This document shows, one piece after another, positions 45,393-53,932 of a stretch of 64,000 nt of DNA (its first letter is position 1; every line of letters begins with the position of its first letter). Source of the DNA: Chitinimonas viridis (GTDB taxonomy: Bacteria; Pseudomonadota; Gammaproteobacteria; Burkholderiales; Chitinimonadaceae); contig NZ_JAUFPU010000018.1 in the NCBI RefSeq assembly GCF_030409555.1, positions 124,001 through 188,000 of the forward strand. The letters are read 5' to 3'. The translations under genes were made by a program, and so were the position numbers. The notes below the pieces were generated by a model. It ran no database searches and was not told the DNA's origin. It saw only the letters and a list, made by a program, of their open reading frames with translations.

Positions 45393-48226
45393 AACACGCT
45401 CACCAACTTCTCACGGTTCAGCTCAAACCCGTGCATGCGTGCCAGCGCCTCGATTTCGCGTACCTGGCGGGTCGTCACCGCCCCCTTGCTGTAGTCTGAC
45501 TTGATGCCTGCCAGCCCCAGCAACAGGGTCTCACCGGCACAGGCGTAAACCTGGCCACGGCCAAGCTGTATGCCAGGCAGGTCAAAATCGGGGTTGTGCG
45601 GCATGCTGACCACGCCCCCCCGTATCAGCCGCAGGCTAGGCACCTGCTGCGACAGATCGCGGACTACATCCCCAGGTATAGCGATATCACTGATCAACAC
45701 CGGTTTGTCAGCAGCGAAGTGGCTGGCATCAAGGAAAGGCTTGCTGCTGTTGGAGGCACTGACCACGATATCGGCCGCCCGGCAGCTGTGGGTTTCCTCG
45801 CTGTAGGCCAGCAGGCCTTCCGCCATCAGATGATGCATGGCGGCGACCAGTGCCGTCTCGGTTGCCATGCCATCGCGCAGCGCGTGCTGGTAATGCTGGG
45901 CAAAGCGCTGCTTGAGCAAACCGCCACCAGCGGCCTCAGCCTCCACCTGCTCGGCCAGGTCACGCACCACATAGTCAGCCACAGCAGCCAGGCGGGATCC
46001 CGCACCAGCACGCCCCACCAGGGTCAGACGGGCACACTCATGGGCGATCAGGGCGGCATGCACCATGCCGATATTCCCAGTGGCCCCCACCACCGCCACA
46101 TGGGCCTCGCCCAGGCGCAGGCCATGCGCGCCGGCACTATGGCGCAAGGTGGCCAGACTGGTCGCCACGGTCAGCGCATTACCCGAGGTTACGGCAGGGA
46201 AGCTGTAGTCGAATTCACTGCAGTTGGCCGTCACGATGGAGGTGTAGCCGCCGAAGCCAACCATGGAGCAGCCATCCTGGCGGGCCAGGTCGTAGGCAGT
46301 CAGAACCTGCTTGCGGATACGGTCCGATTTGTTGAAGCGGATATCGTCCTCTATCGTCTCCGCATCCATCAGGATGCCGTAGAGTATGACCTCCACCTGC
46401 TTGCCCAATGGCGAGCGCACCTGCCGCCGTACGATGCGCTGCGGCTCCAGGGTGGACTGTATCTGTTCCCGCAGGCGGCCCAGCTCATCCTCGTCAAAGG
46501 CGGCCAGCGACGGATCCCATTCCAGCAGACTGCTGGTGTCGATCAGGTGAGCGATAAAACCCACCTTTTCCATGGCTACCGCCTCCGCCGGCTCGCGCTG
46601 CGGATGCAACAAAGGGGCGCTAGCCTTGGCCGGCTGCCGCCCTGCTGCACCGGGCTCGATCAGATAGGCCAGCAAGCCCGCCACATCATCACCGGCCAGC
46701 AAGGCACACAGATCATCCAGGCCTGCCTGCAGCTGCGGGATGTACTCAGGGCGGAAGTAAGCCGAGGGCTCCAGCCGCAGTACACCGCGCTTGCCCAGCG
46801 AAGGCAGCACCCGTATCTGCCGGCGATGCAGCAGATATCCCGCGCAGATCATGCTCAGCATGCCGTCCTGCGCCAGGCTGGACAGTACCGCCGAGGGATG
46901 AGCCGACAGATCCTGCAATTCCAGCCCCAGCATCGTGCCCTTGCCGCGCACATCCTTGATCACGCCAGGCCACTTGCGCTGCAAGACCTGCAGGGATTCT
47001 GTCAGGGCGGTGCCCAGTTGCGCACAGCGTGCTGGCAGACCATCACGCTCAATGATCTCCAGCGTACGCTTGGCCAGGGTGGTCGACAGATCGTCCTCGG
47101 CAAAGGTCGAGCTGTGCAGCATGCTGAACTCATTGCGGTAGCGGTCGGCGGCTATCGCCAGCGCCGATATCTTGGCGTAGCCGCCACCCAGCGATTTGGA
47201 GAAGGTCAGGTAGTCGTTGGGCAGGCCCTGTGCATGGCTCTCCAGAAAGCTGCCCGAACGGCCCAGGCCACACTGTATTTCGTCGGCAATGATGGCCACC
47301 TCAGGGTGCTCGGCCTTGATACGCAGCAGCAGGGCGCGACGCTCGGCACTCACCTCCACAATCCCACCCTCGCCCTGTATGGGCTCATAGATCAGGGCTG
47401 CCAGGGTGTTGAACTGGCGTATTTCCAGCCGCAACGGCGCAAAGGCAAACTGGTAGTAACACTGCTGGCGGCTAGCCAGCAGGTCGGCAAATGCGGCGCA
47501 ATCGTCAATGAACACCGCATCCGGATTGTTGCGGATAAAGGGCAAGCGGGCATCTCGGTTCCAGGTCAGCGCCAACGAACCACGGGTCTTGCCGTGGAAG
47601 GCCCCCTTGAAGGCCGCTACAAACTCATGGCGATTGAAGGCTTGCTGATTGCGGTGTGCCAAAGCTGTCAGCAGCGCATCCAGGTCGTCCAGCGGCTCTT
47701 GCTGGAGCACCCGTTCGCACTGCAGCAGAAACGCCTCGCTAATCTCCAACTCACCCCGTTCCAGCTTGATCTGCAGCATGCGTACGCTATCCGCCGCTTC
47801 GTCGGCCATGCGCTGCAGGCGCCGGGCATACTCATACTGGGCATGCTTGATGGCCGCCTCGACCGCCTCGGTGCCGGTATTGAGCACCACGATCTGATAA
47901 TCACGCCCGCAGTGGCGCTTCAAGCTGTTTGCCAAGGCTTCGCGCAAGGCCACCGATTGGCCGCGCCGTGCACCCTGGGCATGGATGGGACGACCTGCCG
48001 CCACGCATTGCTCCAGCGCCTGGCGTATCTCCGGGTGGTTATGTCCCAGCAGGGTGGAACCAAAGCCCCCCACCATGTCCAGTATGGGGGTCAGCCCGGC
48101 CTCGCCGTCTTCGCCACCCTCCATATAGAGCATATCGCCCTCGGCCTTGCTGAAATCCACCAGCAGGCCGGCTGCCTGCAGCAGGGCTTCCTTACCCATC
48201 ACACTCTGACCGACCAGCTTTTCCAT
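45389..48226 (-). CDS. Aminotransferase-thioester reductase fusion (TamH/PigE-type)
   Basis: 945 residues. Residues about 45-510 are a class III aminotransferase: FGSTLLGHNHPE, LNTGTEAVEAAIKHA, PLP-pocket D315 in IIADEIQCG and PLP lysine K344 in TFSKSLGGGYAK. An insertion (about 135-195) is predicted helical. Residues about 555-945 are an NAD(P)H reductase resembling long-chain acyl-ACP reductase: VGFIAHLIDTSSLLEWDP, FGGYTSIVTANCSEF, Rossmann VAVVGATGNIGMVHAAL (714-720), and the end with ISDIAIPGDVV. Together they would turn an acyl thioester into an aldehyde and then an amine. The order (aminotransferase first) is opposite to Serratia PigE as I recall it. Confidence 0.88.
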   Translation of the reverse strand: MEKLVGQSVMGKEALLQAAGLLVDFSKAEGDMLYMEGGEDGEAGLTPILDMVGGFGSTLLGHNHPEIRQALEQCVAAGRPIHAQGARRGQSVALREALANSLKRHCGRDYQIVVLNTGTEAVEAAIKHAQYEYARRLQRMADEAADSVRMLQIKLERGELEISEAFLLQCERVLQQEPLDDLDALLTALAHRNQQAFNRHEFVAAFKGAFHGKTRGSLALTWNRDARLPFIRNNPDAVFIDDCAAFADLLASRQQCYYQFAFAPLRLEIRQFNTLAALIYEPIQGEGGIVEVSAERRALLLRIKAEHPEVAIIADEIQCGLGRSGSFLESHAQGLPNDYLTFSKSLGGGYAKISALAIAADRYRNEFSMLHSSTFAEDDLSTTLAKRTLEIIERDGLPARCAQLGTALTESLQVLQRKWPGVIKDVRGKGTMLGLELQDLSAHPSAVLSSLAQDGMLSMICAGYLLHRRQIRVLPSLGKRGVLRLEPSAYFRPEYIPQLQAGLDDLCALLAGDDVAGLLAYLIEPGAAGRQPAKASAPLLHPQREPAEAVAMEKVGFIAHLIDTSSLLEWDPSLAAFDEDELGRLREQIQSTLEPQRIVRRQVRSPLGKQVEVILYGILMDAETIEDDIRFNKSDRIRKQVLTAYDLARQDGCSMVGFGGYTSIVTANCSEFDYSFPAVTSGNALTVATSLATLRHSAGAHGLRLGEAHVAVVGATGNIGMVHAALIAHECARLTLVGRAGAGSRLAAVADYVVRDLAEQVEAEAAGGGLLKQRFAQHYQHALRDGMATETALVAAMHHLMAEGLLAYSEETHSCRAADIVVSASNSSKPFLDASHFAADKPVLISDIAIPGDVVRDLSQQVPSLRLIRGGVVSMPHNPDFDLPGIQLGRGQVYACAGETLLLGLAGIKSDYSKGAVTTRQVREIEALARMHGFELNREKLVSVF

Positions 48227-48263
48227 CTTCCTCGTTCCTTCTTGCTTGTTTGGCTAGGTATTT

Positions 48264-48376
48264 AGAGCGTCTAACAAAACCGAGCGTAGCGGTTCTGGCT
48301 AGGCGTGCGAGCGATGGCAGTACGTGGGTACGGCAAGCTCGCACAACAACGCCAGAAGGGTTTTGTTAGCGGCTCT
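48264..48376. repeat. 113-bp inverted-repeat element inside the cluster
   Basis: Ends AGAGCGTCTAACAAAACC (48264-48281) and GGTTTTGTTAGCGGCTCT (48359-48376) are complementary at 16 of 18 positions. The centre holds CGAGCGATGGCAGTACGTGG paired with GTACGGCAAGCTCG. It touches the stop codon of the pigA-like gene. In the transcript it forms a long hairpin without a T tract, so it could be a partial terminator, RNase site or mRNA stabiliser between the pigA-like and aminotransferase-reductase genes. Confidence 0.85.
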
Positions 48377-49548
48377 TATTGGCTGGATGCCTGGCGTATC
48401 GACACTGCCGACCGCAATTGGCGGGCAAGGTTGTTCTTGAGGACTTCCGTCGTGCCGGAGAACACGCTGGCCGGCATGGCATTGCGCAACTGCCGTTCTA
48501 TCTCGCCGCAGAGTATTCCCTGGGCACCATGAATCTGGACGGCCGCCAGGCCGTTCTGCATGGCCGCGTCCGACACCAGCAGCTTGGCCATGGCCGCACA
48601 GGCGCTGTCCGGCCGGCCCTGGTCCAGCAACCAGGCCGATTTGTAGATGGCCAGCCGAGCCGACTCCAGCCGCAGCGACATATCAACCAGCTTGTGGCTG
48701 ACAGCCTGGTAGGCCGAGATGGCCTGGCCGAACTGCTGTCGCAACTCGCTACGGGTCACGCAAAGTTCCAGCTGGCGCTGCATCACCCCCAGGTACAGGG
48801 CAAACAGACAGGTACGCTCCCACTCCATCGATACCTGGAAGATCGGGCCACCACTGCCCTCGGCGCCGATACGGTCCTCCTCGGGCACCCAGACATGTTC
48901 AAAGCGGATATCGCCCATGGCCGCCGTGCGCAGCCCCAGCTTCTCGTGCGGCACCGTGCTGATGCTGACACCCGGTGCATCGGCCGGCAGGATAAAGGTA
49001 CTGAAATCGAAATAACCCTGGCCCGGGCCGGTACGGGCATGGACCAGCAGGAAGTCCGCCACCGGCGCATTGGTGATGTAGCACTTGCTGCCATTGATCA
49101 CATAGCCCGGCCCCTCCTTCTTCGCCTGGGTCTGCATGGCGAACACATCCGAACCGGCCTCCACCTCGGTCACCGCATGGGCGCCTATCTGCCCCTGCAT
49201 GACGCGTGGCAGCCACCGCTCCAACTGCGCCGGCTTGCCATACTTGAGCAAGGGATGCAGGCAGGCACACAGATGGGCCGACAGCGCGAATACCAGGCCG
49301 GTGTCCTGGCAATGCTGCCCCAATGCCTCCAGGGCCAGGGCGGCATCGAGGGCGCCATAGCCCAACCCGCCGCGCTCGGTATCGACAAACAGGCTGCTGA
49401 AACCGTGCCGGTGCAGCACCTGCCAGAGCGGTCGGGAAAACGCCGCAGCCAGGTCGCGCTGCGTCAGTTGGGAATCGGCCAGTTCGGCGGCGATCCCGGC
49501 AATGCCGCGCTGGATGGCGGCTTGCTGTGCATTAAGCGAAAAATCCAT
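48376..49548 (-). CDS. pigA: L-prolyl-[PCP] dehydrogenase (PigA-like acyl-CoA dehydrogenase)
   Basis: 390 residues, FAD-dependent. It oxidises prolyl-S-PCP to pyrrolyl-2-carboxyl-S-PCP, the first pyrrole of MBC. Motifs: VTEVEAGSDVFAMQTQ, INGSKCYITNAPVADFLLV, and E244 in SMEWERTCLFALYLGVM, the isovaleryl-dehydrogenase-type position of the catalytic Glu as in PigA. VFSGTTEVLKNNLAR lies at the C-terminus. It begins 3 bp after the PigJ-like gene. Its stop abuts the 113-bp inverted repeat. Confidence 0.9.
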   Translation of the reverse strand: MDFSLNAQQAAIQRGIAGIAAELADSQLTQRDLAAAFSRPLWQVLHRHGFSSLFVDTERGGLGYGALDAALALEALGQHCQDTGLVFALSAHLCACLHPLLKYGKPAQLERWLPRVMQGQIGAHAVTEVEAGSDVFAMQTQAKKEGPGYVINGSKCYITNAPVADFLLVHARTGPGQGYFDFSTFILPADAPGVSISTVPHEKLGLRTAAMGDIRFEHVWVPEEDRIGAEGSGGPIFQVSMEWERTCLFALYLGVMQRQLELCVTRSELRQQFGQAISAYQAVSHKLVDMSLRLESARLAIYKSAWLLDQGRPDSACAAMAKLLVSDAAMQNGLAAVQIHGAQGILCGEIERQLRNAMPASVFSGTTEVLKNNLARQLRSAVSIRQASSQ

Positions 49549-49551
49549 GGT

Positions 49552-52230
49552 TTACTCGGGAAGGGATGCGGCAATGGGAGGAGATTCCATCAGCAGATGG
49601 AAATTGATACCGCCGGTGCCAAAGGCATTGATGGCGGCGCGGCGCGGACCCTGCGCAGGTCGGGACCAGCTCTGCGTATGCGCCAGCACATCAAAGCCTC
49701 GCTCAGCCAGCTGCAACTCGGGATTCACGGCGCCACGCAGGCGATTGGCTGGCAACTGTCCCCGCTCCATGACCAGCACCGTCTTGATCACGCTGGCCAT
49801 GCCCGCTGCGGCAAAGCAGTGGCCAAAACGGGTCTTGAGCGCGCCCAGCTTGCGCATACGCCCCGGCAGGGGGCGGTAGACCTGGGCCAGTGAGCTGATC
49901 TCCACCTGGTCCCCAATCCGGGTGCCCGTGCCATGGGTCTCGATGAAATCTATCCCCTCGGTACCGTGCGGCGACTGGACCAGCGCCCTTTCCATGGCCT
50001 TGACCTGCCCCTCGGTATTGGGCGCAATCATCGACTTGGCATCCGTGCTGCCGGCCAGCGCGGTAATCAACGCACGCACTGTGAGGCCAGCCGGCAAGTC
50101 ATCGGCTCGGCGCAACACCAGGGTGCCGGCGCCGTCGCCGGGAGTGAAGCCGCTGGCCGTGCTGCTGAAGGTGGCAATCAGGTCTGGTGCCAGCATCCGT
50201 TGCGAAGAACACAGGCAAAGGTCATTGATATTGACCGGCAACTCCACCCCGCTGACCAGGGCCACATCACACCGACCAGCACGCAGGCTGTTCACTGCCA
50301 GGTCCAGAGCCGCCAGCGAGCCGGCACAGGCTGCCTCCACCGCCACGCACTGGGCGCGTAATCCAAACTGCTCCGCCACCAGCCGGCTGATGCCACTGGC
50401 AGCCAGCAGCTCCAGCGCCGGCGCATGCTCGCCCTGCAGAGCCCACTGTCGCGACACCGCAGCCAGGCCAGCCTGCACCGCAGACTCAGCAAGACCCTGC
50501 GCCTGTGACACCTTGCGGAAGCAAGCCACCACCTGCTGGCGGAAGTACCGGCTGGCGGCTAGCTTCTCTACGCCCAGCGTGAGGTTGGAGGCAGTCACCG
50601 CCAGCACCCGCCCCCCCACTGCCGTCGCAGGAACGCTGCGCACCGCCTCCTGCGCCGCCGTACAGGCCGCCAACTGGGCAGGGCCATAGCCCTGCTCGGC
50701 CAGTCCTGTCTGTATCCGCTCCAGCCAGCCCAGCGGCATGGCAGAGGCGCGGGCGATGTAGTAACTCCCAGGGGCTGCCGGATCATCATGGCGGTAAACC
50801 TGGGGCATGAAGCGCTGCCCATCCAGGCTGCCAAAGCTGTCAGCTGCACCACTCAGGTATTCCCAGTATTCATCCAGGCCTATGGCCTGACCGAAACAGC
50901 CCCCCATGCCGACCAGGGCAACAGGCTGCTGCGCCGTGCCGACGGGCGTGGCTGAGGCAGCCCCAGGAAACGCGCTTTGCAGCCGCACGCCAAAGGCACA
51001 ACCGCGCAGATCCTCTCCCGCCACCATGGCCGCAATGGCGCCGCCACCCAAGGCCACGGTCTGGCTGGGCAGTATCAGGTTGAGTAAGTCGGTAAAGGGG
51101 CGAGCCACCGCGTCACTTGGGTCACGCGACGGCGGTACCTGGCGGTGTCCCAGTACCAGCAGCGCCTTCAACATGCCGGTCAGCACGCTGGCCGCATAGG
51201 TGTAGCCCGTGGCATTCTGGGCTGCTCCCCAATAGCACTTGCGCTGTGCATCACTGCGGTAGGCAGCGGCTGCAGTCGCCGCCAGCATGGTGGCGTAGCG
51301 GGCTTCACAGCAATTGCGCAGCATGTCCACATAAACCAGGTCGGCAGTGCACAAGGCCGATCGCTGCACCGCCAGCTCAGCCTCGTCACCGGCCGGGCAG
51401 GCATACAGCCCACCCAGGTAGGCCAGCGCCCTCGGCTCCGGCTGATGGCAGGCTTTCAGCACCAGAGCGCAAGCGCCCTCCCCCACCCCGCCCAAGCCTT
51501 CCTCGGCATGCGTCGGGCCGGGTAGCTCGGCGGTAATGCCCTGGCCCGCCAGCACTTCCAGCATCAATTCCGATTCCAGCCCCTGCCCTGCCAGCAGCAA
51601 GACAGCCTGGGCACGGCCCTGCCGCAACGACTCACACGCCGCCAGCAAAGCCTGAACACCGCCACCATCGAGCGACTCCAGCGCCATGGACTGGCCGCGC
51701 AGCTTGAAGAAGCCAGCAATGCGGGCAGGGATGGAACTGGCCATCTCACCCACCTTGTCGTGCGAGCTGGCCGAGAAATCCTGCTGCAGCCCCTGGCGCA
51801 GCTTGCCTGCCAGCAGCTCTGCCTGGCCTTCGTCGCCGGCCGCCGCCGTCGCAAATTCAACGGCCAGGTGCTGCGCCTGTATACGGGCAAAGTTCTCGTA
51901 GCCGCGGTTCAGTCCAAAGCCACTGCAGAAAATCACATCGGTGTACTCGGCATCAATGCCGCCGTCTGCCAGGCCCGCCTGTTGCAAGGCCTGCTGCGCC
52001 AGCTCGAACAGGTGCAGCTGCAAGGTGTTGATGGAGTCCCGGTAGATGGGCGGAATACCGAACTGCGCCAGCTCCGCACGTACCGACCCCATGCGGCGCA
52101 ACCCTTCGGCGGCAACCTGCCTTGGCATCTGCAGGCGCTGCCACAGCGCCGCCGGTGATTCTATGCCGGCATAGCGGCAGGCCATCCCCACCACGGCAAC
52201 CGCCGGTGCGTGATCTTCAGTCCGCTGCAT
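49552..52230 (-). CDS. pigJ: Tandem ketosynthase (PigJ-like)
   Basis: 892 residues with two ketosynthase domains. The second (about 435-880) is intact: C635 in VEAACAGSLAAL, H766 in FIETHGTGT and H804 in RFGHCFAAAG. The first (about 8-405) lacks the triad: the Cys position is D188 (ESLDGGGVQALL), and the second His is Y343 (ATGYTYAAS), so it resembles a chain-length factor. PigJ extends the pyrrolyl unit with malonyl-ACP to a beta-ketothioester. It starts in ATGA overlap with the pigI-like gene. Confidence 0.91.
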   Translation of the reverse strand: MQRTEDHAPAVAVVGMACRYAGIESPAALWQRLQMPRQVAAEGLRRMGSVRAELAQFGIPPIYRDSINTLQLHLFELAQQALQQAGLADGGIDAEYTDVIFCSGFGLNRGYENFARIQAQHLAVEFATAAAGDEGQAELLAGKLRQGLQQDFSASSHDKVGEMASSIPARIAGFFKLRGQSMALESLDGGGVQALLAACESLRQGRAQAVLLLAGQGLESELMLEVLAGQGITAELPGPTHAEEGLGGVGEGACALVLKACHQPEPRALAYLGGLYACPAGDEAELAVQRSALCTADLVYVDMLRNCCEARYATMLAATAAAAYRSDAQRKCYWGAAQNATGYTYAASVLTGMLKALLVLGHRQVPPSRDPSDAVARPFTDLLNLILPSQTVALGGGAIAAMVAGEDLRGCAFGVRLQSAFPGAASATPVGTAQQPVALVGMGGCFGQAIGLDEYWEYLSGAADSFGSLDGQRFMPQVYRHDDPAAPGSYYIARASAMPLGWLERIQTGLAEQGYGPAQLAACTAAQEAVRSVPATAVGGRVLAVTASNLTLGVEKLAASRYFRQQVVACFRKVSQAQGLAESAVQAGLAAVSRQWALQGEHAPALELLAASGISRLVAEQFGLRAQCVAVEAACAGSLAALDLAVNSLRAGRCDVALVSGVELPVNINDLCLCSSQRMLAPDLIATFSSTASGFTPGDGAGTLVLRRADDLPAGLTVRALITALAGSTDAKSMIAPNTEGQVKAMERALVQSPHGTEGIDFIETHGTGTRIGDQVEISSLAQVYRPLPGRMRKLGALKTRFGHCFAAAGMASVIKTVLVMERGQLPANRLRGAVNPELQLAERGFDVLAHTQSWSRPAQGPRRAAINAFGTGGINFHLLMESPPIAASLPE

Positions 52231-53822
52231 CAGGCGCTCACCAGCTTGTCGGCATCGGCCAGGGCACGGTAGTCAATCTTGCCATTGGCGTTTTTCGGCA
52301 ATGCCGCCATCTGGCACAAGCCATGCGGAATCATGTAGCGCGGCAAACGGGTCGCGCAGAATATCTTGAGGTCGGCAATCGAAATGCTGGCATCAGCCTG
52401 ACGGGTCGCCAGGTAGACCATCAGCCGTACGACAGGACCAGCTTCCGCCAACACCGCCACCTCATGGATATCGGGATGGGTGGCCAGCACCGCCTCGATC
52501 TCGCCCAGCTCTACCCGGTAGCCATTGAGTTTGAGCATGCGATCCATACGGCCGTGGTAGACCAACACCCCATCGCGGAACGACCCGTAGTCACCTGTGG
52601 CATGCTGATTGAGCACATGGTTCTCGGCATTGACGGCATCATGCCGCCGCCAGTAGCCCGGCGTGACACACGCCCCCGCTACCCAGATCTCGCCAAGCTG
52701 GCCCTCTTCCATCCCCAGGCGACGGCCATCCTGATCGCGTAGCCAGACCTCTGCCCCCCGTATGGGTCGGCCTATGGGCAACGGAGCCGATCCTGCCAGG
52801 TCCGCCTCGCTGACCTTGTGATACAGACACACATTGGTCTCGGTCGGGCCATAGAAATTGTAGAGCTGGCAACTGGCCGGCAACTGCCTCGCCAGCGACT
52901 GCAGCTGCGGCAAGGGCATCACCTCGCCGGCAAAGATCACATAACGCAGGCTCAGCGGTGCCAGCGCCTGCCAGATACCTGCCCGGCTCAGCAGGGCCAG
53001 CAGCGACGGCACGGTGTACAGCACGGTAATCTGCTGCTGCCGCAGCACATCCGCCAGACGGCCCAGGGTTTGCTGCTCCTGCTCTTGGCTCACATAGACC
53101 GAGGCGCCATGCAGCAGGCTGCAAAACAGGTCGAAGGTGCTGAGGTCAAAATTGAAGCTGGCGATGTTCAGCAGCCTGTCATCCTGGCTCAGTGCCAGCT
53201 CCTCGCCGCACCAGCCTATGAAGTTGGACAGGTTGCGGTGGCTCAGCTGGACGCCCTTGGGCTTGCCGGTCGAACCGGAGGTATAGAGTATGGCGGCCAC
53301 CTGGCTGGGCGGCACCGGCATCCCAACATCCAGCGACAAATCCCTGTCCAGCAGCATGGCATCGCGCACCACCACCAGCCTGCCATCCTCGCCATCAGGA
53401 GCCTCCTCCCCCTGCGACAACAGCAGGATCAGGCGCTCCACGCAATCGGGCACGCCCAACAGCTGCAGTTCGGCATAGTGGGCGGCATCGACTATCAGCA
53501 CCCTGGCCTGCGCATCCTCAACGATGCCCGCAGCCCTATGCACAGGCTGGCCGCCATCCAGCGGCACATAGCAGGCGCCTGCATACAGGCTGGCCAGGAT
53601 GGACAAGGCATAGTGATTGCCCTTGCCCATCCAGATCGCCACCCTTTGCTCGGCCACATCGGCAAGCTGCTCACTCGCCAATGCAGCCACCCAGGCGGCC
53701 GCTCGGCCATAGCTGACGCCCCCCTCTGCCAACAGGAAAGGCCGCTCCGGACTAGTCCGGGCGTAGCGCGCAAGGGGCTGGTGCACGGCCTCTGGCGGTG
53801 CAATTTGACGGTGTTGTGGCAT
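52230..53822 (-). CDS. pigI: L-prolyl-AMP ligase (PigI-like adenylation enzyme)
   Basis: 530-residue adenylation domain without an attached carrier. Core motifs: AAILYTSGSTGKPKGVQLSHRNL, NIASFNFDLSTFDLF, YNFYGPTETNVCLYH, YHGRMDRMLKLNGYRVELGEIEAVL and the final Lys in NANGKIDYRAL. In the pathway PigI activates L-proline for loading onto the PigG carrier. GGAAGA lies 8 nt upstream of the ATG. Confidence 0.89.
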   Translation of the reverse strand: MPQHRQIAPPEAVHQPLARYARTSPERPFLLAEGGVSYGRAAAWVAALASEQLADVAEQRVAIWMGKGNHYALSILASLYAGACYVPLDGGQPVHRAAGIVEDAQARVLIVDAAHYAELQLLGVPDCVERLILLLSQGEEAPDGEDGRLVVVRDAMLLDRDLSLDVGMPVPPSQVAAILYTSGSTGKPKGVQLSHRNLSNFIGWCGEELALSQDDRLLNIASFNFDLSTFDLFCSLLHGASVYVSQEQEQQTLGRLADVLRQQQITVLYTVPSLLALLSRAGIWQALAPLSLRYVIFAGEVMPLPQLQSLARQLPASCQLYNFYGPTETNVCLYHKVSEADLAGSAPLPIGRPIRGAEVWLRDQDGRRLGMEEGQLGEIWVAGACVTPGYWRRHDAVNAENHVLNQHATGDYGSFRDGVLVYHGRMDRMLKLNGYRVELGEIEAVLATHPDIHEVAVLAEAGPVVRLMVYLATRQADASISIADLKIFCATRLPRYMIPHGLCQMAALPKNANGKIDYRALADADKLVSA

Positions 53823-53890
53823 GGCGGGTCTTCCGGTGTTGGTCTGACGCGGGCTAGGTTCGAAAAAGCGAATACAGCGCGGGTTTCAGC

Positions 53891-53920
53891 GGCTGCCCGG
53901 TCATGATGGTCCGGGCAGCC
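53891..53920 (-). promoter_or_regulatory. Perfect intra-operon stem-loop between pigH- and pigI-like genes
   Basis: GGCTGCCCGG (53891-53900) and CCGGGCAGCC (53911-53920) form a perfect 10-bp stem with a 10-nt loop, 12 bp after the pigH-like stop. No T run follows, so it is more likely a processing or stability element than a terminator. The 110-bp gap is one of the largest inside the block. Confidence 0.6.
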
Positions 53921-53932
53921 TTCGGCAGATGG

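Noticed and set aside
45596-48265. 889-codon open frame on the plus strand opposite the aminotransferase-reductase gene
   Set aside because: It is a shadow frame in high-GC sequence: low-complexity Gln/His/Arg-rich translation with no family pattern, fully antisense to a gene with clear catalytic motifs.
49552-52230. Calling the cluster a general type I polyketide synthase
   Set aside because: There are no acyltransferase or ketoreductase domains; the tandem KS with separate ACP-oxoamine synthase is the MBC-pathway arrangement.
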